A stretch of 64,000 nucleotides of DNA, taken from assembly GCA_945897515.1 (NCBI GenBank), contig CAMDFO010000005.1, positions 1 to 64,000 on the forward strand. The letters run 5' to 3'. The position numbers were made by a program, and so were the translations under genes. Below are positions 7,900 to 16,856 of this stretch, piece after piece. Under the pieces are notes generated by a model. The model was not told where the DNA came from and did no database searches. It was given only the letters and a program-made list of their open reading frames with translations. This stretch comes from Rhodoplanes serenus (lineage in GTDB: Bacteria > Pseudomonadota > Alphaproteobacteria > Rhizobiales > Xanthobacteraceae). How positions within the stretch are numbered: the first letter of the stretch is position 1; each line of letters begins with the position of its first letter.

Positions 7900-8472
7900 T
7901 TGAACGCGCATGTTTCACCCGGCAGCTTTCCAGCGAACGGCTTTCCCGCGCTGGTTCTCAACGCCGACTTCCGGCCGCTGAGCTATTACCCGCTCTCGCT
8001 GTGGTCCTGGCAGGACGCCATCAAGGCCGTATTCCTCGAACGGGTGAACATCGTCGCGCAATACGACCACGCGGTGCACAGCCCAAGCCTGGAAATGAAG
8101 CTGCCGAGCGTGGTGTCGCTCAAGACCTTCGTGAAGCCTTCGACGCACCCCGCATTCACCCGCTTCAACGTATTCCTGCGCGATCGATTCTCGTGCCAGT
8201 ACTGCGGCTCGCGCGAGGATCTGACCTTCGATCATCTGGTGCCGCGCTCGCGCGGCGGGCATACCACGTGGGGCAATGTCGTCGCCGCGTGCTCGCCCTG
8301 CAACCTGCGCAAGGGCAGCATGACGCCGTCCGAAGCCAGGATGTTTCCGTCGCAGATGCCGATCCAGCCGAGCGTGCAGCATCTGCATCGCAACGGCCGG
8401 CTATTCCCGCCGAACTATCTGCACGATAGCTGGCTCGACTATCTTTATTGGGACAGCGAGCTGGAGCCGTAA
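7900..8472 (+). CDS. HNH endonuclease family protein
   Basis: This 190-residue protein has a C-terminal HNH module: a CxxC pair at 99/102 (CQYCG), DH at 111-112, and a second CxxC at 131/134 followed by Asn135 (CSPCN). The N-terminal part, starting ALVLNADFRPLSYYPLS, is characteristic of a conserved alphaproteobacterial stand-alone HNH family. TTG at 7900 is the start: a perfect AAGGAGG sits at 7887-7893, six bases upstream. Its role (repair, restriction or other nicking) is unknown; it is neither phage- nor intein-associated here. Confidence 0.85.
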   Translation: MNAHVSPGSFPANGFPALVLNADFRPLSYYPLSLWSWQDAIKAVFLERVNIVAQYDHAVHSPSLEMKLPSVVSLKTFVKPSTHPAFTRFNVFLRDRFSCQYCGSREDLTFDHLVPRSRGGHTTWGNVVAACSPCNLRKGSMTPSEARMFPSQMPIQPSVQHLHRNGRLFPPNYLHDSWLDYLYWDSELEP

Positions 8473-8475
8473 CGG

Positions 8476-9024
8476 CTATTCGGCGTCTTCTTCCGCCGGT
8501 TTCATCCGGTATGCCGCGAGCGCGCCCCATGAGGCAATGGCTGCGAGCACAAGCGAGATCAGCGCGTTGTAGCCGGCGAGCGACAATCCGAGAAAGCGCC
8601 ACGCCGCTTCGTCGCAACGGACGACGCGCTCATTTTGCATCCGGTCCAGCAGTCCGCCGGCCGGCCCGAAATTAACGACCGGTCCCGAGCAATCCTGCGG
8701 ACCGGGCCACCATTTCCATTCGACGCCGGAGTGAAAGACGCCGAGTCCGGCGTTCCACAGCATGGCCGCCGAGATCGCCGCGAACGCCAGCAGCATGATC
8801 TTGTACGATGCGCCGATCGAGAGACGCAGCAGCATCATGGCGGCCAGCGGGATCGCGATGTAGTAGGCGTAGCGCTGCTCCAGGCAGAGCGGGCACGGCG
8901 GCAGCCCGAGCACGTATTGAAAAAACCACGCGCCGAGCAGCGTCGCGATGCCGATCAGCGCGATGGCGGCGGCGGCCGACACGATCGGCTCGGTGCGGGC
9001 GAAGCTCAAGTAACGTGCGACCAT
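8476..9024 (-). CDS. dsbB: disulfide bond formation protein DsbB
   Basis: This inner-membrane protein of about 182 residues reoxidises DsbA and passes electrons to quinone. Four membrane helices are visible. The first periplasmic loop carries the redox pair CPLC and the second carries QDCSG and a later VVRCDE, the two required Cys pairs. I placed the start at ATG 9024, where AGGA is 7 nt upstream and the length before CPLC matches the family; ATG 9048 is also in frame. It is convergent with the HNH gene, with only 3 bp between the stops. Confidence 0.9.
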   Translation of the reverse strand: MVARYLSFARTEPIVSAAAAIALIGIATLLGAWFFQYVLGLPPCPLCLEQRYAYYIAIPLAAMMLLRLSIGASYKIMLLAFAAISAAMLWNAGLGVFHSGVEWKWWPGPQDCSGPVVNFGPAGGLLDRMQNERVVRCDEAAWRFLGLSLAGYNALISLVLAAIASWGALAAYRMKPAEEDAE

Positions 9025-9117
9025 GTCCCTGTCCTGTTGCCTTCGCATAGCGCCCTGATTGTGGCGTGTCGATCCCGGCGTTGACCCCTCACCCGCGCCG
9101 GTTATAGTCCGCCGCCT

Positions 9118-9204
9118 GCCCCTGTGGCGGAACTGGTAGACGCGCCAGACTCAAAATCTGGTGATGGCAACATCGTGCTGGTTCGATCCCGGCCAGGGGC
9201 ACCA
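9118..9204 (+). tRNA. tRNA-Leu (anticodon CAA), CCA encoded
   Basis: The acceptor stem pairs GCCCCTG (9118-9124) with CAGGGGC (9194-9200), discriminator A and CCA at 9202-9204. The D-arm is GCG...CGC, the anticodon stem CCAGA/TCTGG encloses CTCAAAA, placing anticodon CAA at 9152-9154. A class II variable arm and a GTTCGATCC T-loop follow. The gene reads UUG codons. Confidence 0.96.
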
Positions 9205-9466
9205 TTCCGCGAATATTTCAAGCAAGACCTCGCGTTCTCGCGGCGCACGGCGTCCGAAGATTGTGCGAAAAGACTGCCGCCCTGAAGATCGAGGGCGCGA
9301 TGGCTAGAGTCTTGGGCCGAGCGATCCGCGGGATGACTTCAGGCCCCTCCGGGTTTCACCGGTAAGAATCTATCCCCGCAATGCGCGGCTACGGCAAGAT
9401 CAACGCTGCGGCAGCGGCCGGCCCTGGCTCGCTCCGTTTCACGCGACGGCCAAGGCGCGATACGGG

Positions 9467-9658
9467 CTATTCTTCCCGTTGCTTGGCGTCCGCCTCGATT
9501 GCGCTGTGAATCTTGATTTCACGATCGCGCTCGGTGGCCAGCGCTTCCCAGGTCTGCGCCATGTTCAAGAGCTGGTCGCGGTGCTCACCGGGCGCGGTTT
9601 TGCGCGCGAGCTGGCGGCACTCCTCGGCATGCATTTTATAATCCTGGATTTTTCGCAT
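9467..9658 (-). CDS. small charged hypothetical protein
   Basis: A 63-residue, mostly helical, strongly charged protein starting MRKIQDYKMHAEECRQLARK and containing MAQTWEALATERDRE. The YKMHAEECRQLA and MAQTWE segments resemble a family of small cytoplasmic proteins common in Bradyrhizobium relatives, with no known function. ATG 9658 is chosen because the extra upstream residues in frame are not family-like. It is followed upstream by another small gene on the same strand. Confidence 0.6.
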   Translation of the reverse strand: MRKIQDYKMHAEECRQLARKTAPGEHRDQLLNMAQTWEALATERDREIKIHSAIEADAKQREE

Positions 9659-9665
9659 CGGGGAC

Positions 9666-9878
9666 TTACGCCGTTTTGGATTGACCGGACTCGTCGCCGA
9701 GCCGCGCCTTGGACTTATGCCAGAAACTGAGCGCACCGCATTTCGGACAGCTCATCTGGGATTCAAACGGCGGAAGCTGATCGAACGTCGCCCGATCCAT
9801 TTCGATACGCGTGTCGATCTCGCGCTGGCACGCATCGCACATGACGAAGACCGTCGGCACGGCATCCCCCGAGGTCAC
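9666..9878 (-). CDS. small zinc-ribbon-like hypothetical protein
   Basis: A 70-residue protein with two CxxC pairs (CDAC and CPKC) about 30 residues apart and a central EMDRATFDQLPP segment, suggesting a single zinc ribbon. Similar short proteins occur in Bradyrhizobium relatives, where they are uncharacterised. GTG 9878 is the longest start; GTG 9860 (VPTVFVMCDAC) is equally possible. It ends 7 bp before the next small gene, so the two are probably co-transcribed. Confidence 0.55.
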   Translation of the reverse strand: MTSGDAVPTVFVMCDACQREIDTRIEMDRATFDQLPPFESQMSCPKCGALSFWHKSKARLGDESGQSKTA

Positions 9879-10100
9879 CCAGACCGGAAGCCCTGCTCGC
9901 GTCTTGTTCAGCTACCGACGCCAAGTCGTTAGAGCTTCCGTGATGACGCCGCAAGCATACGTCATTTGGTCCGGCAGGTGAACCTGCGACCGGTTCCTAT
10001 TCAAGTGAGAGCAGTTTAGTGCGCTGGATAAGTGAATGAAGGATAGCGGAGGATTATGACCTATCGCGGCTGGATTTAGGTCAAATGTGCGGTATCCGAC

Positions 10101-11459
10101 TCAAGGGCGTCGCTCGTTCCGTCGCCCGAACGCCGCCTCCATTTCTCGGCGCACCTTCACAGCGCTGTCGTTCACGTCGTAGTCCACGTCCGACCATTTG
10201 AGGCTTTCGCCTTCCGCAACATCGCGCATGAGCTTGACGTTCTGTGCCAGACCGAGCGGCAGCAGTCCCTCGTCCAGCGAGCGCTCGGCTGGGACCTGCT
10301 TGCCCCAAACGCAAAAGCCGCCTTCGCCGTCGAGAATCTCGCGGTTCTTCAGGTTGCGCTTGGCTGTGGCGACCACATCGGAACGGAAGCCGGTGGGCGC
10401 ACCGGTCGGCTCGTTGCGCAAGGCTGCGCTCGCAACCGAGATGCCAAGCTCCAGCCCGATCATGTGGATCGGCCGGTAGAGCGCCGCGTAGCGGCCGGTC
10501 CGGTCCGGCAGCATGGCATACTCCTTGAAGCAGCGCCGGGCGTAGTCGGTCTCGCCTTCGATCACCACGTAAGTGCCGAGCGCGAGATGGTGCGGCACGT
10601 CCTTGCCGTCACGATAGACCGACGACGTCACCTCGGTGACGCCCTCCTTCTCCAGCACGCCGCCCGACTCCACCGGCTTGCAGACGTCGGCCAGTTCGAA
10701 GCGCGTCGCCGGCGGAAAGCTCAGGCCGTCGCTCTGCGGCAGCAGGCCGGTGGCGTTGCACACTGCGGTCATCTCGATGCCGGACTTGGTGCCGTCGACG
10801 AACGAGTTGAACATCTTCGGATTGATCGAGTTGCGGTCGGAGATATTCAGGTACTTGTCGAGGATGTCCCACACGTTCGCGGGCGTCGATTGGTGATAAT
10901 GCGGCTCGTAGCGCGTGCCCTTGCCGGCGGCGATCACCTTGAAGCCGCAGGCGCGCGCCCAGTCGACCTGCTCGCAGATCAACGCCGGCTGGTCGCCCCA
11001 CGCGAGGCTATAGACCACGCCGGCCGCCCTCGCCTTGCTCGCCAGCAATGGACCGGCGAGCGCGTCGGCTTCGACGTTGACCATGACGATGTGCTTGCCG
11101 TGCTCGATGGCTTTCAGGGCGTGGACGATGCCGGCCTCCGGAATGCCGGTGGCCTCCACGATCACATCGACGCCGGGATGCGCGATCAGCGCCTGCGCGT
11201 CGGCGCCGACATGAGTGGCGCCGCGCTTCAATGCGTCGTCGAGCGAAGAAACGGCGTACTGCTCCGCCGGCCAGCCGGCGGTCGCAAGCTGGCTCCGGGC
11301 GCGCTCGACGTTGAGGTCGGCGACGCCGGCCACGTGCATGCCGCGGGTCAGCCTCGCCTGCGACAGGAACATGGTGCCGAATTTGCCGGCGCCGATCAGG
11401 CCGACCGTGACGGGTCTACCGGCGGCTTCGCGTTCGAGCAGGAGCGCGTGCAAATTCAT
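10101..11459 (-). CDS. homoserine-dehydrogenase-like NAD(P) oxidoreductase with SAF domain
   Basis: A 452-residue protein with an N-terminal Rossmann fold (VGLIGAGKFG, about residues 19-28; later VDVIVEATGIPEAG) related to homoserine dehydrogenase, and a C-terminal SAF-like domain (around LDEGLLPLGLAQNVKLMRDV). Such proteins are often misnamed flagellar FlgA because of the SAF domain. The reaction is probably NAD(P)-dependent oxidation or reduction of a hydroxy or sugar acid, but the substrate is unknown. It is divergent from an ABC permease pair. No threonine-pathway genes are nearby, so a biosynthetic homoserine dehydrogenase is unlikely. Confidence 0.75.
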   Translation of the reverse strand: MNLHALLLEREAAGRPVTVGLIGAGKFGTMFLSQARLTRGMHVAGVADLNVERARSQLATAGWPAEQYAVSSLDDALKRGATHVGADAQALIAHPGVDVIVEATGIPEAGIVHALKAIEHGKHIVMVNVEADALAGPLLASKARAAGVVYSLAWGDQPALICEQVDWARACGFKVIAAGKGTRYEPHYHQSTPANVWDILDKYLNISDRNSINPKMFNSFVDGTKSGIEMTAVCNATGLLPQSDGLSFPPATRFELADVCKPVESGGVLEKEGVTEVTSSVYRDGKDVPHHLALGTYVVIEGETDYARRCFKEYAMLPDRTGRYAALYRPIHMIGLELGISVASAALRNEPTGAPTGFRSDVVATAKRNLKNREILDGEGGFCVWGKQVPAERSLDEGLLPLGLAQNVKLMRDVAEGESLKWSDVDYDVNDSAVKVRREMEAAFGRRNERRP

Positions 11460-11654
11460 TACCAGTCCTACCTTGTGGGCACCGCCAGCGAGCAGCGTTC
11501 GTCGGCCGAGAATATGCGAGCCGCGCGGCAGCGACTATAGACTCACCTGGAGCAAGGGCCGGCGCAACTTCGGCGTGAGACGGCATGCCGCCTTGTGGGA
11601 TCGCTCGAACTCCCCGTATTCTGCCGGACCGCTGCGACCAGAGGCCCGCGCTTC

Positions 11655-12485
11655 ATGACGGACGTGCCCGCCCATTCCGCCCAGGATCTGATCGCCGCGT
11701 CGGGCGCACCCGCCCGCGAATCCCGCTGGCGCATCGTCGCGCGCAACGCATTCCCGTTCCTGGTGCTGGCGCTGGCTTGGGAGATCACGGCCCAGCTCGG
11801 CGTATTTCCGCCCAAGCTGTTTCCGTCGCTGGTGGAGATCGGCTCGGCGTTCTGGCGCCTGACGATCAACGGCATCCTGCTGCATCACGCATCCGACACC
11901 ATCCTGCGGCTGATTCTGGGCTTCGCACTCTCGGCCGTCGTTGGCGTCGCGATCGGCATCCTGATGGGCCGCTCGCGCAGGATGGAGGACATCTTCCTAC
12001 CGCTGGTCAGCATCATGGCGCCGATCCCCGGGATCGCCTGGGCGCCGCTGTTCCTGCTGTGGTTCGGGCTCGGCAACCAGCCGGCGATGCTGCTGGTGGC
12101 ATTCGTCTCGGCATTCCCGATCATCTTCAACACCTGGACCGGCGTGAAGGCCGTCAAGGAAATCTGGGTACGCTCGGCGCAGGCCATGGGCGCCGACGAC
12201 CGCCGGCTGTTCGTCAACGTGATCGTGCCGGGCGCCCTGCCCTACATCCTCACGGGACTGCGGCTCGGACTGGCGCAGGCCTGGCGCACCCTGGTCGGCG
12301 TGGAGATGCTGGCGGCGGTGCCGTGGGGGCTGGGCTGGATGATCTTCGGCGCCCGCGAATTCCTCAACACCGATGTGATGCTGGCCGGCGTGGTGGTGAT
12401 CGGCGCGCTCGGGCTGGCGCTGGAGAAGCTGGTGTTCCAGCGGCTCGAACGATTCACCGTGATGCGCTGGGGGATGATGACATGA
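11655..12485 (+). CDS. ABC transporter permease, nitrate/sulfonate/taurine type (first of pair)
   Basis: A 276-residue inner-membrane permease with about six helices and the BPD_transp_1 coupling motif near AQAMGADDRRLFVNVIVPGALP. It resembles SsuC/TauC/ThiX-type permeases. The stop TGA overlaps the ATG of the next permease (ATGA at 12482-12485), so the two are translationally coupled and likely form a heterodimer. No ATPase or binding protein is adjacent; the best candidates in the window are at 27.4-29.3 kb. Confidence 0.85.
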   Translation: MTDVPAHSAQDLIAASGAPARESRWRIVARNAFPFLVLALAWEITAQLGVFPPKLFPSLVEIGSAFWRLTINGILLHHASDTILRLILGFALSAVVGVAIGILMGRSRRMEDIFLPLVSIMAPIPGIAWAPLFLLWFGLGNQPAMLLVAFVSAFPIIFNTWTGVKAVKEIWVRSAQAMGADDRRLFVNVIVPGALPYILTGLRLGLAQAWRTLVGVEMLAAVPWGLGWMIFGAREFLNTDVMLAGVVVIGALGLALEKLVFQRLERFTVMRWGMMT

Positions 12486-13309
12486 GCGCGATCACGACCG
12501 CCGCGCCTCCCAAGATCGCGACCCCGATGTCGCCGCGCCTGCGCTCCGCCGTCCGCGCCACGATCACGCTGATCGTGTTCGCGCTGGTCTACGAGGCGAT
12601 CGCGCGCAGCGAGTATTTCCCGCCGGTGCTGATGCCGACGCTGTCCAAGATCGGCTCGACGCTGCTCGCGGTGCTGCTCGATGGCTCGATGCTGGCGCAC
12701 GCCGCCAGCACGATGTACCGCGTCATGGCCGGGATGGCGCTCGCGGTCGCGGTGGCGCTGCCGCTCGGCATCCTGATGGGACGCTTCAAGCCGGTGGAGA
12801 ACTTCCTGCTGCCGCTGGCCAGCGCGCTGATGCCGATCCCTTCGCTGGCCTGGGTACCGCTGTTCATCCTGTGGTTCGGACTGGGCAACACGGTCGCGAT
12901 CCTGATCGTGCTGTACGCGTCGTTCTTCCCGATGCTGCTCAATTCGTGGGCCGGGGTCCGCGCGGTCAATCCGTTGTGGCTGCGCGCCGCCGGAGCCATG
13001 GGCGCCGACGAACGCCGGTTGTTCTGGAAGGTGATCGTGCCGGGCTCTTCGCCGTTCATCATCACGGGCCTGCGGCAGGCGTTCCTCCGGGCCTGGATCG
13101 CGGTGATCGGCGCCGAGTTCCTCGCCGCCTCCGACTGGGGCCTGGGCTGGGTGATCTTCGATGCCAAGGAGTTCCTCAACGCCGACCTGATGATGGCTTC
13201 GCTCGCCGTGATCGGCGGCATCGGTTTCGCCTTCGAGCGGCTGGTGTTCGGCACGCTGGAGCGGGTGACGGTGCAGCGCTGGGGTATGGTGCGGATGTCG
13301 AAGGGGTAA
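12482..13309 (+). CDS. ABC transporter permease, nitrate/sulfonate/taurine type (second of pair)
   Basis: A 275-residue paralogue of the preceding permease, with the same layout and coupling motif (GAMGADERRLFWKVIVPG). The two differ throughout, as expected of a permanent heterodimer and not of a recent duplication. Its start is inside the stop of the upstream gene. The substrate class is unknown; the family covers sulfonates, nitrate, pyrimidine precursors and aromatic acids such as phthalate. Confidence 0.85.
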   Translation: MSAITTAAPPKIATPMSPRLRSAVRATITLIVFALVYEAIARSEYFPPVLMPTLSKIGSTLLAVLLDGSMLAHAASTMYRVMAGMALAVAVALPLGILMGRFKPVENFLLPLASALMPIPSLAWVPLFILWFGLGNTVAILIVLYASFFPMLLNSWAGVRAVNPLWLRAAGAMGADERRLFWKVIVPGSSPFIITGLRQAFLRAWIAVIGAEFLAASDWGLGWVIFDAKEFLNADLMMASLAVIGGIGFAFERLVFGTLERVTVQRWGMVRMSKG

Positions 13310-13450
13310 GCGGGATCGGCCTTCCCCGCATCATGGCTGGTACGCAAGCGCCCGCCGCAGCAATGAAGAGTTCCCGCCGATATCCCGGACGTGCTAGCCT
13401 ATGATCGATCTCTAAGACGATCTCCGGAACCCCATTGCAAGGAACTGATC

Positions 13451-14335
13451 GTGCTCGATCGCATCAAAAGCGCGAACATCAATGAGCTTGCCAAAGACAA
13501 GCTTTTTGCACTGCAGAACACCATGCTGCTCGATGGACGGGTCAGCTCCTATCCGGCCAGCGCGACCGGGTATTCGGTCACGAACTGCTTCCTGCTCAGG
13601 CAGCCCGACGCCGCATGGCTTATCGACACCGGCTTCGGCGGCGACGAGGCGGCGCTGCGCACGCAGATCGAATCGCTGATTCCGCGCACGCTGCCGCTTT
13701 CGCTGTTGCCGCTTCGCCTCAACGAATTCATGTCGATCCAGAACATCGACCCGTTCACGCTCTACTTCAACGTCAAGGAATGCTTCACCGGCAATCCGGA
13801 CGCCGCGTTCTGGTTTGATTTCGGGGCCGGCTCGGACTCCGGCCAGAACACCCTGGACCGGCTCAAGATCACCACCATCGGCCGCGAGGAGACGATCCCG
13901 ATCGGCGATCTCGGCCGTCCGGTCGTGGTCTACCAGGCGCCGATCCGCCTGATCGCGACGCGCTGGATCTATGACGCGGCGACCAAGACGCTGTTCACCT
14001 CCGACATGTACACCCACACGTGGCGCGACCGGCCGGACGGCCCCTGGATCATCCAGGACGGCGACGACGATCCGACCGACTTCGATCACGTGCGATCGTA
14101 CCTGCTCAACACCCGCTACTGGTGGCTGGAGGGCGTTGACACCGCCAAGCTGCGCAAGGGCATGAACGAGATCCTGAGCAAGCACGACATCGAGACCATC
14201 GCGCCCGGCTACGGCTGCATCCTGCGCGGCAAGAAGACCGTCGCGAAGCACATCAAGCTGGTCGACGACGTGCTCAAGTCTCTGGACAAGACCGTGGCGA
14301 CATCGCGCTACGTCGGTCGCGACGAGGAAAGGTAA
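13451..14335 (+). CDS. metallo-beta-lactamase-fold protein lacking the metal ligands
   Basis: A 294-residue protein with the fold landmarks WLIDTGFGG (about residue 57) and FTSDMYTHTW. The canonical HxHxDH or HxExDH motif is replaced by a segment reading LRLNEFMS, and the C-terminal PTHG motif by PGYGC, so the metal site appears lost. It precedes a related protein with a nearly complete site by 5 bp, suggesting a structural partner in a hetero-oligomer. GTG 13451 is preferred because AAGGA lies 7 nt upstream; an in-frame start at 13391 adds unconserved residues. Confidence 0.65.
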   Translation: MLDRIKSANINELAKDKLFALQNTMLLDGRVSSYPASATGYSVTNCFLLRQPDAAWLIDTGFGGDEAALRTQIESLIPRTLPLSLLPLRLNEFMSIQNIDPFTLYFNVKECFTGNPDAAFWFDFGAGSDSGQNTLDRLKITTIGREETIPIGDLGRPVVVYQAPIRLIATRWIYDAATKTLFTSDMYTHTWRDRPDGPWIIQDGDDDPTDFDHVRSYLLNTRYWWLEGVDTAKLRKGMNEILSKHDIETIAPGYGCILRGKKTVAKHIKLVDDVLKSLDKTVATSRYVGRDEER

Positions 14336-14340
14336 GCAGA

Positions 14341-15189
14341 ATGGCAATGCGTCACCAGGGCACCCTCAACCGTCCCAACCCGCTGCCGCGCGAGGTCGTA
14401 CCTGGCATTTTCTGGCTGGGCGAATGCCTGGAGCAGCGTCAGCAGGGCAAGATCTATCACGGTTGCAACGCCAGCTTCCTGATCGTCGGCGAGACCGCGT
14501 CGATGCTGGTCGAGACCGGCCATCCGAAAGACTTCCCGATCATCGAGGGCCAGCTCAACAAGCTGCTGCCCGGCAAGCCGCCGCTGAAATATCTCTTCGT
14601 CACGCACCAGGAGACGCCGCATTGCGGCGGGCTCGGCCGCGTGTTGTCGCGCTATCCCGAGGCGATCCTGTGCGGCGACGTCAGCGACTATCATCTGGCG
14701 TTCCCGCAATACGAGCACCGCATGCGTGCCATGAAAGAGGGCGATGAGATCGACCTCGGCGGCCGCGGTTTCCGTGCCGTCGAACCGGTGATCCGCGACA
14801 TGCGCTCCACCTGGTGGGGCTTCGAGACCCGCAACCGCGTGCTGTTCCCCGGCGACGGCTTCGCCTACAGCCATTATCACGAGGACGGCCACTGCGGTCT
14901 GGTCGCCGAGGAAGCGGCCTCGCTCGATCTCCAGGACACCACCGCCGTGTTCGCCGACCTGGCGCTGTGGTGGACAAAGTGGGCCGACATGCGGAACTAC
15001 TGCGCCCGGCTGGATCTGTTGATGAACAAGCTGGACGTGAAGACCGTCTGCCCGACCCACGGCCTTGTCATCACCGACGTCGCCAAGACGATGCCGAAGG
15101 TGAAGGAGGGGCTGCTGTTCGGCTCGAGTGTCGCCGAGCGCGGCACCAACGACGCCGGGTTCAAGGCTGTTCCTGAAGCCGTCGGCTGA
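14341..15189 (+). CDS. metallo-beta-lactamase-fold hydrolase/oxidoreductase of flavodiiron (ODP) type
   Basis: A 282-residue protein. The metal motif is THQETPHCGG (His89, Glu91, His94), which matches the HxExDH pattern of flavodiiron and oxygen-sensor ODP proteins except that the bridging Asp is Pro93. Other ligands are visible as FPGDGF and CPTHGL. There is no flavodoxin domain. Stand-alone ODP proteins are reported as diiron oxygen sensors or reductases, but the altered site makes the activity uncertain. It follows the degenerate paralogue and is followed by an FAD monooxygenase. Confidence 0.75.
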   Translation: MAMRHQGTLNRPNPLPREVVPGIFWLGECLEQRQQGKIYHGCNASFLIVGETASMLVETGHPKDFPIIEGQLNKLLPGKPPLKYLFVTHQETPHCGGLGRVLSRYPEAILCGDVSDYHLAFPQYEHRMRAMKEGDEIDLGGRGFRAVEPVIRDMRSTWWGFETRNRVLFPGDGFAYSHYHEDGHCGLVAEEAASLDLQDTTAVFADLALWWTKWADMRNYCARLDLLMNKLDVKTVCPTHGLVITDVAKTMPKVKEGLLFGSSVAERGTNDAGFKAVPEAVG

Positions 15190-15244
15190 CACAGGCCCGC
15201 GGTTGGGTTGCTAACGTCGTGCGGCAGATCGGCGTAACTGACGC

Positions 15245-16513
15245 ATGATCCCGAGCGAAATCTTGAGCATGGATGGACCGATCGTCATCGGCGGCGGCAT
15301 CGCCGGGCTCACGCTCGCGCTGAGCCTGCATGATTTGGGCATCGCCTGCCGCATCTTCGAGAGCGCGCCGGCGTTCAAACGGCTCGGCGTCGGGCTCAAC
15401 CTGCTGCCGCACGGCGTGCGCGAGCTTTCACAACTCGGGCTGCAACCGGCGCTCGCCAGGCACGCGGTCGAGACCCGCGAGATGAGCTTCTACACGCGGT
15501 ACGGGCAGCATATTTTTACCGAACCGCGTGGAAGGTTCGCCGGATACGAATGGCCGCAGTTCTCGATCCATCGCGGCGATTTCCATCAGGTGTTGGTGGA
15601 CGCGGTGCGCGAGCGGCTCGGCGCTGACGCCATCGTCATGAATCGCAAGTGCATCGGCGTGGAGCAGGACGACGCTGGGGTGACGGTGCGTTTCGCTGAC
15701 GCCACGACCGGCATGACGCTGCCCCCGGTGCGGGGCTCGGCGGCGCTCGCGTGCGACGGTATTCACTCCGCTATTCGCCGTCAGCTTTTCCCGGACGAAG
15801 GTCCGCCGGCGTACCAGGGCATCAACATGTGGCGCGGCGTGTCGCGCTGGAAGCCGTATCTCACCGGCGCCACCATGGTGCAAGCCGGCTGGCTCGACGT
15901 CGGCAAGATGGTGATCTATCCGCTGTCGAACGGCGCCGACGACGATGGCCTGCAGACCATCAACTGGGTCGCCGAAATCCAGTCGCCGCGCAACGTGATG
16001 CAGGACTGGAACCTGGAGGGCAACGTCGCCGACATCCTGCCGACGTTCGCTGACTGGAACTTCCCGTGGCTCGACGTGGCGTCGATGATCGAGAAGCCCG
16101 AGGTGCTGCTGGAATATCCTATGGTCGACCGGGATCCACTGCCGTTCTGGACTGCGGGGCGCATCACGCTGCTCGGCGATGCCGCGCATCCGATGTATCC
16201 GCGCGGCGGCAACGGGGCGGGCCAGGGCATTCTCGACGCGCGGGCGCTGGCGCGCTGCATGAAGACGCAGCCGGATGCGGCCGCAGCGCTGAAGGCCTAC
16301 GAGGCGGAGCGGCTCGACGCCGCCAACCGCGTGGTGCTGACCAATCGCAGCGCGCCGCCCGACGCGATCCTGAAGGTGGTGCACGAGCGCAGCGGCGACC
16401 GGCCGTTCAACCACATCGACGATCTCATCAGCCGCGACGAGCTCGCCGCCATCACCGACGGCTACAAGCGCGTCGCAGGTTTTGACAAGGCTTCACTCGG
16501 CGCGAAGCCATAA
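15245..16513 (+). CDS. FAD-dependent monooxygenase (salicylate hydroxylase-like)
   Basis: A 422-residue class A flavoprotein monooxygenase. The FAD-binding GxGxxG motif is IGGGIAG at the N-terminus, a DG motif is in LACDGIHSAIR and the second FAD motif is LLGDAAHPMYP. Such enzymes hydroxylate aromatic acids using NAD(P)H and O2 (salicylate, 6-hydroxynicotinate, 3-hydroxybenzoate types). The substrate is not deducible. ATG 15269 (MDGPIVIGGG) would put the GxGxxG within ten residues of the start and may be the true start. Confidence 0.82.
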   Translation: MIPSEILSMDGPIVIGGGIAGLTLALSLHDLGIACRIFESAPAFKRLGVGLNLLPHGVRELSQLGLQPALARHAVETREMSFYTRYGQHIFTEPRGRFAGYEWPQFSIHRGDFHQVLVDAVRERLGADAIVMNRKCIGVEQDDAGVTVRFADATTGMTLPPVRGSAALACDGIHSAIRRQLFPDEGPPAYQGINMWRGVSRWKPYLTGATMVQAGWLDVGKMVIYPLSNGADDDGLQTINWVAEIQSPRNVMQDWNLEGNVADILPTFADWNFPWLDVASMIEKPEVLLEYPMVDRDPLPFWTAGRITLLGDAAHPMYPRGGNGAGQGILDARALARCMKTQPDAAAALKAYEAERLDAANRVVLTNRSAPPDAILKVVHERSGDRPFNHIDDLISRDELAAITDGYKRVAGFDKASLGAKP

Positions 16514-16520
16514 ACATGTT

Positions 16521-16606
16521 CGTCATGGCCGGGCTTGTCCCGGCCATCCACGTCTTGTTCTATTGGCACGAAGACGTGGGTGCCCGGCACAAGGCCGGGT
16601 ATGACG
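16521..16606. repeat. dispersed palindromic repeat (REP/BIME-like)
   Basis: Ends CGTCAT and ATGACG enclose two GC-rich stems (ATGGCCGGG...CCCGGCCAT and ACGTCTT...AAGACGT). It lies between the monooxygenase stop and a small gene. It is one of a family seen about ten times in the window. Confidence 0.8.
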
Positions 16607-16614
16607 GCGCAGAG

Positions 16615-16845
16615 ATGAGCGCCACCAACATGAGCACGGGCATGAAATTCCGCGTTGAACTGGTCTGGAAGGACGACAGCATCGGCGAGGACGCCTCGTC
16701 GATCTATCTCACGTCCGACGGCCGCGTGATCCTGCAAGGCAAGGGAGTTTCCGCAGAGCAGCGCAAGCAGCTTCTGCTGCCGGAAAACGGCGACATGATC
16801 AGCATCGACAAGACGCTGATCCGCGCCATCAAGGAAATGCTGTAG
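16615..16845 (+). CDS. small hypothetical protein
   Basis: A 76-residue soluble protein. After a short variable N-terminus it reads MKFRVELVWKDDSIGEDASS and ends in helices; the segments SDGRVILQGKGVS and ENGDMISIDKTLIRAIKEML suggest a small beta-alpha fold. I do not recognise the family with confidence. Start candidates are ATG 16615, 16630 and 16642; none has a strong ribosome site. The reading frame runs back into the upstream palindrome, which is unlikely to be coding. Confidence 0.6.
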   Translation: MSATNMSTGMKFRVELVWKDDSIGEDASSIYLTSDGRVILQGKGVSAEQRKQLLLPENGDMISIDKTLIRAIKEML

Positions 16846-16856
16846 GCGGCCGGCGG

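Noticed and set aside
9118..9204. Possible acceptor-stem mismatch in tRNA-Leu
   Set aside because: Careful pairing shows GCCCCTG fully complementary to CAGGGGC; the tRNA is normal.
10056..10079. 7-codon ORF MTYRGWI after a GGAGGATT ribosome-like site
   Set aside because: Too short to defend; it could be the decayed start of a small protein, but there is no terminator or conservation evidence in the sequence.
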